Positions 6,481 through 6,658 of a stretch of 6,658 nucleotides of DNA are shown piece after piece (the first letter of the stretch is position 1; each line of letters begins with the position of its first letter). The stretch is taken from contig DATIXD010000269.1 in assembly GCA_035518875.1 (NCBI GenBank), forward strand, positions 1 to 6,658, read 5' to 3'. Both the position numbers and the translations under genes were made by a program. A model generated the notes under the pieces. The model was not told the DNA's origin. It did not search any database and saw only the letters and a program-made list of their open reading frames with translations. The stretch is from DATIXD01 sp035518875. GTDB taxonomy: Bacteria > Pseudomonadota > Gammaproteobacteria > Methylococcales > Methylococcaceae.

Positions 6481-6658
6481 GGGGGTGTCAAGTTAACTGT
6501 GTAACTGACTTGCTGTCATAGAGCGACTCGGTCTCCGAACAGGATCACAAACTGGTTTAAGGCACGCTTCCAATCCTGGATCGGCATGGTCCATTTCTTC
6601 TCGATGCGCTGCAGCCCAAGATAAATCACTTTCACAATCGCCTGGTCGTTAGGAAATG
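6481..6658 (-). mobile_element. IS256-family insertion sequence, end segment (continues beyond window)
   Basis: From about 6481 the sequence changes from the DUF4338 gene to the end of an insertion sequence. It starts GGGGGTGTCAAGTTAACTG, plausible as the terminal inverted repeat, followed by a short spacer and the stop of an IS256-type transposase reading leftward. The boundary is placed where the DUF4338 match stops (WDFRR). The adjacent ATTTCCGCC (6472-6480) would be the 8-9 base target duplication if the other end shows it again. The rest of the element lies outside the window, so the inverted repeat cannot be confirmed. Confidence 0.75.
6516..6658 (-). CDS. IS256-family (mutator-type) transposase, C-terminal 46 residues
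   Basis: The minus strand encodes FPNDQAIVKVIYLGLQRI, then EKKWTMPIQDWKRALNQF and VILFGDRVAL before TGA (6516-6518). FPND, the aliphatic IYLGL segment and W-x-MPIxDWxxALNQF are the standard C-terminal signature of IS256-family DDE transposases. The catalytic domain lies beyond the window edge, so it cannot be judged whether the element is active. The preserved C-terminus and absence of stops suggest it is fairly recent compared with the decayed gene it interrupts. Confidence 0.92.
   Translation of the reverse strand, partial: FPNDQAIVKVIYLGLQRIEKKWTMPIQDWKRALNQFVILFGDRVAL

Overview
The window looks like chromosomal DNA of a GC-rich gammaproteobacterium. The gcvR-bcp gene pair, the mutL-miaA pair, a periplasmic MepA endopeptidase and a YqaA-type membrane protein all point that way. 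Genus cannot be fixed from the sequence. A methane- or sulfur-oxidising lineage such as Methylococcales or Chromatiales is only a guess. MutL carries the endonuclease-type active-site motif, which argues against the enterobacterial MutH/Dam type of mismatch repair.

Layout: positions 1-1110 (+) hold the C-terminal part of mutL, whose start lies outside the window. It overlaps miaA (1107-2051, +) by four bases (ATGA). A 46-base gap then separates miaA from a convergent minus-strand block. Read in its own direction, that block is yqaA (6090-5632), gcvR (5505-4978), bcp (4960-4484), a PIN-PhoH ATPase (4395-2983) and mepA (2922-2098). The last four are close enough to share transcripts: the gaps are 17, 88 and 60 bases. 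The right end (about 6231-6658) is mobile-element debris: a DUF4338 (DruA-like) gene on the plus strand, broken by an in-frame TGA and then cut by the end of an IS256-family insertion sequence. The IS transposase runs leftward and continues past the window edge.

How the genes fit together: mutL serves DNA mismatch repair and miaA modifies tRNA. gcvR and bcp are the known pair of glycine-cleavage regulator and thiol peroxidase. PhoH is a PIN-nuclease/ATPase fusion probably involved in RNA metabolism, and mepA trims peptidoglycan cross-links. These are housekeeping genes and no new multi-gene system is evident.

The most unusual features are two. First, a long imperfect palindrome of about 215 bases lies inside the mutL reading frame, exactly in the linker between the ATPase and dimerisation domains. 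It consists of two inverted copies of a REP/MITE-like repeat and adds about 70 residues without breaking the frame. Second, the layered decay at the right end: a DUF4338 gene with a nonsense codon and a nested IS256-type element.
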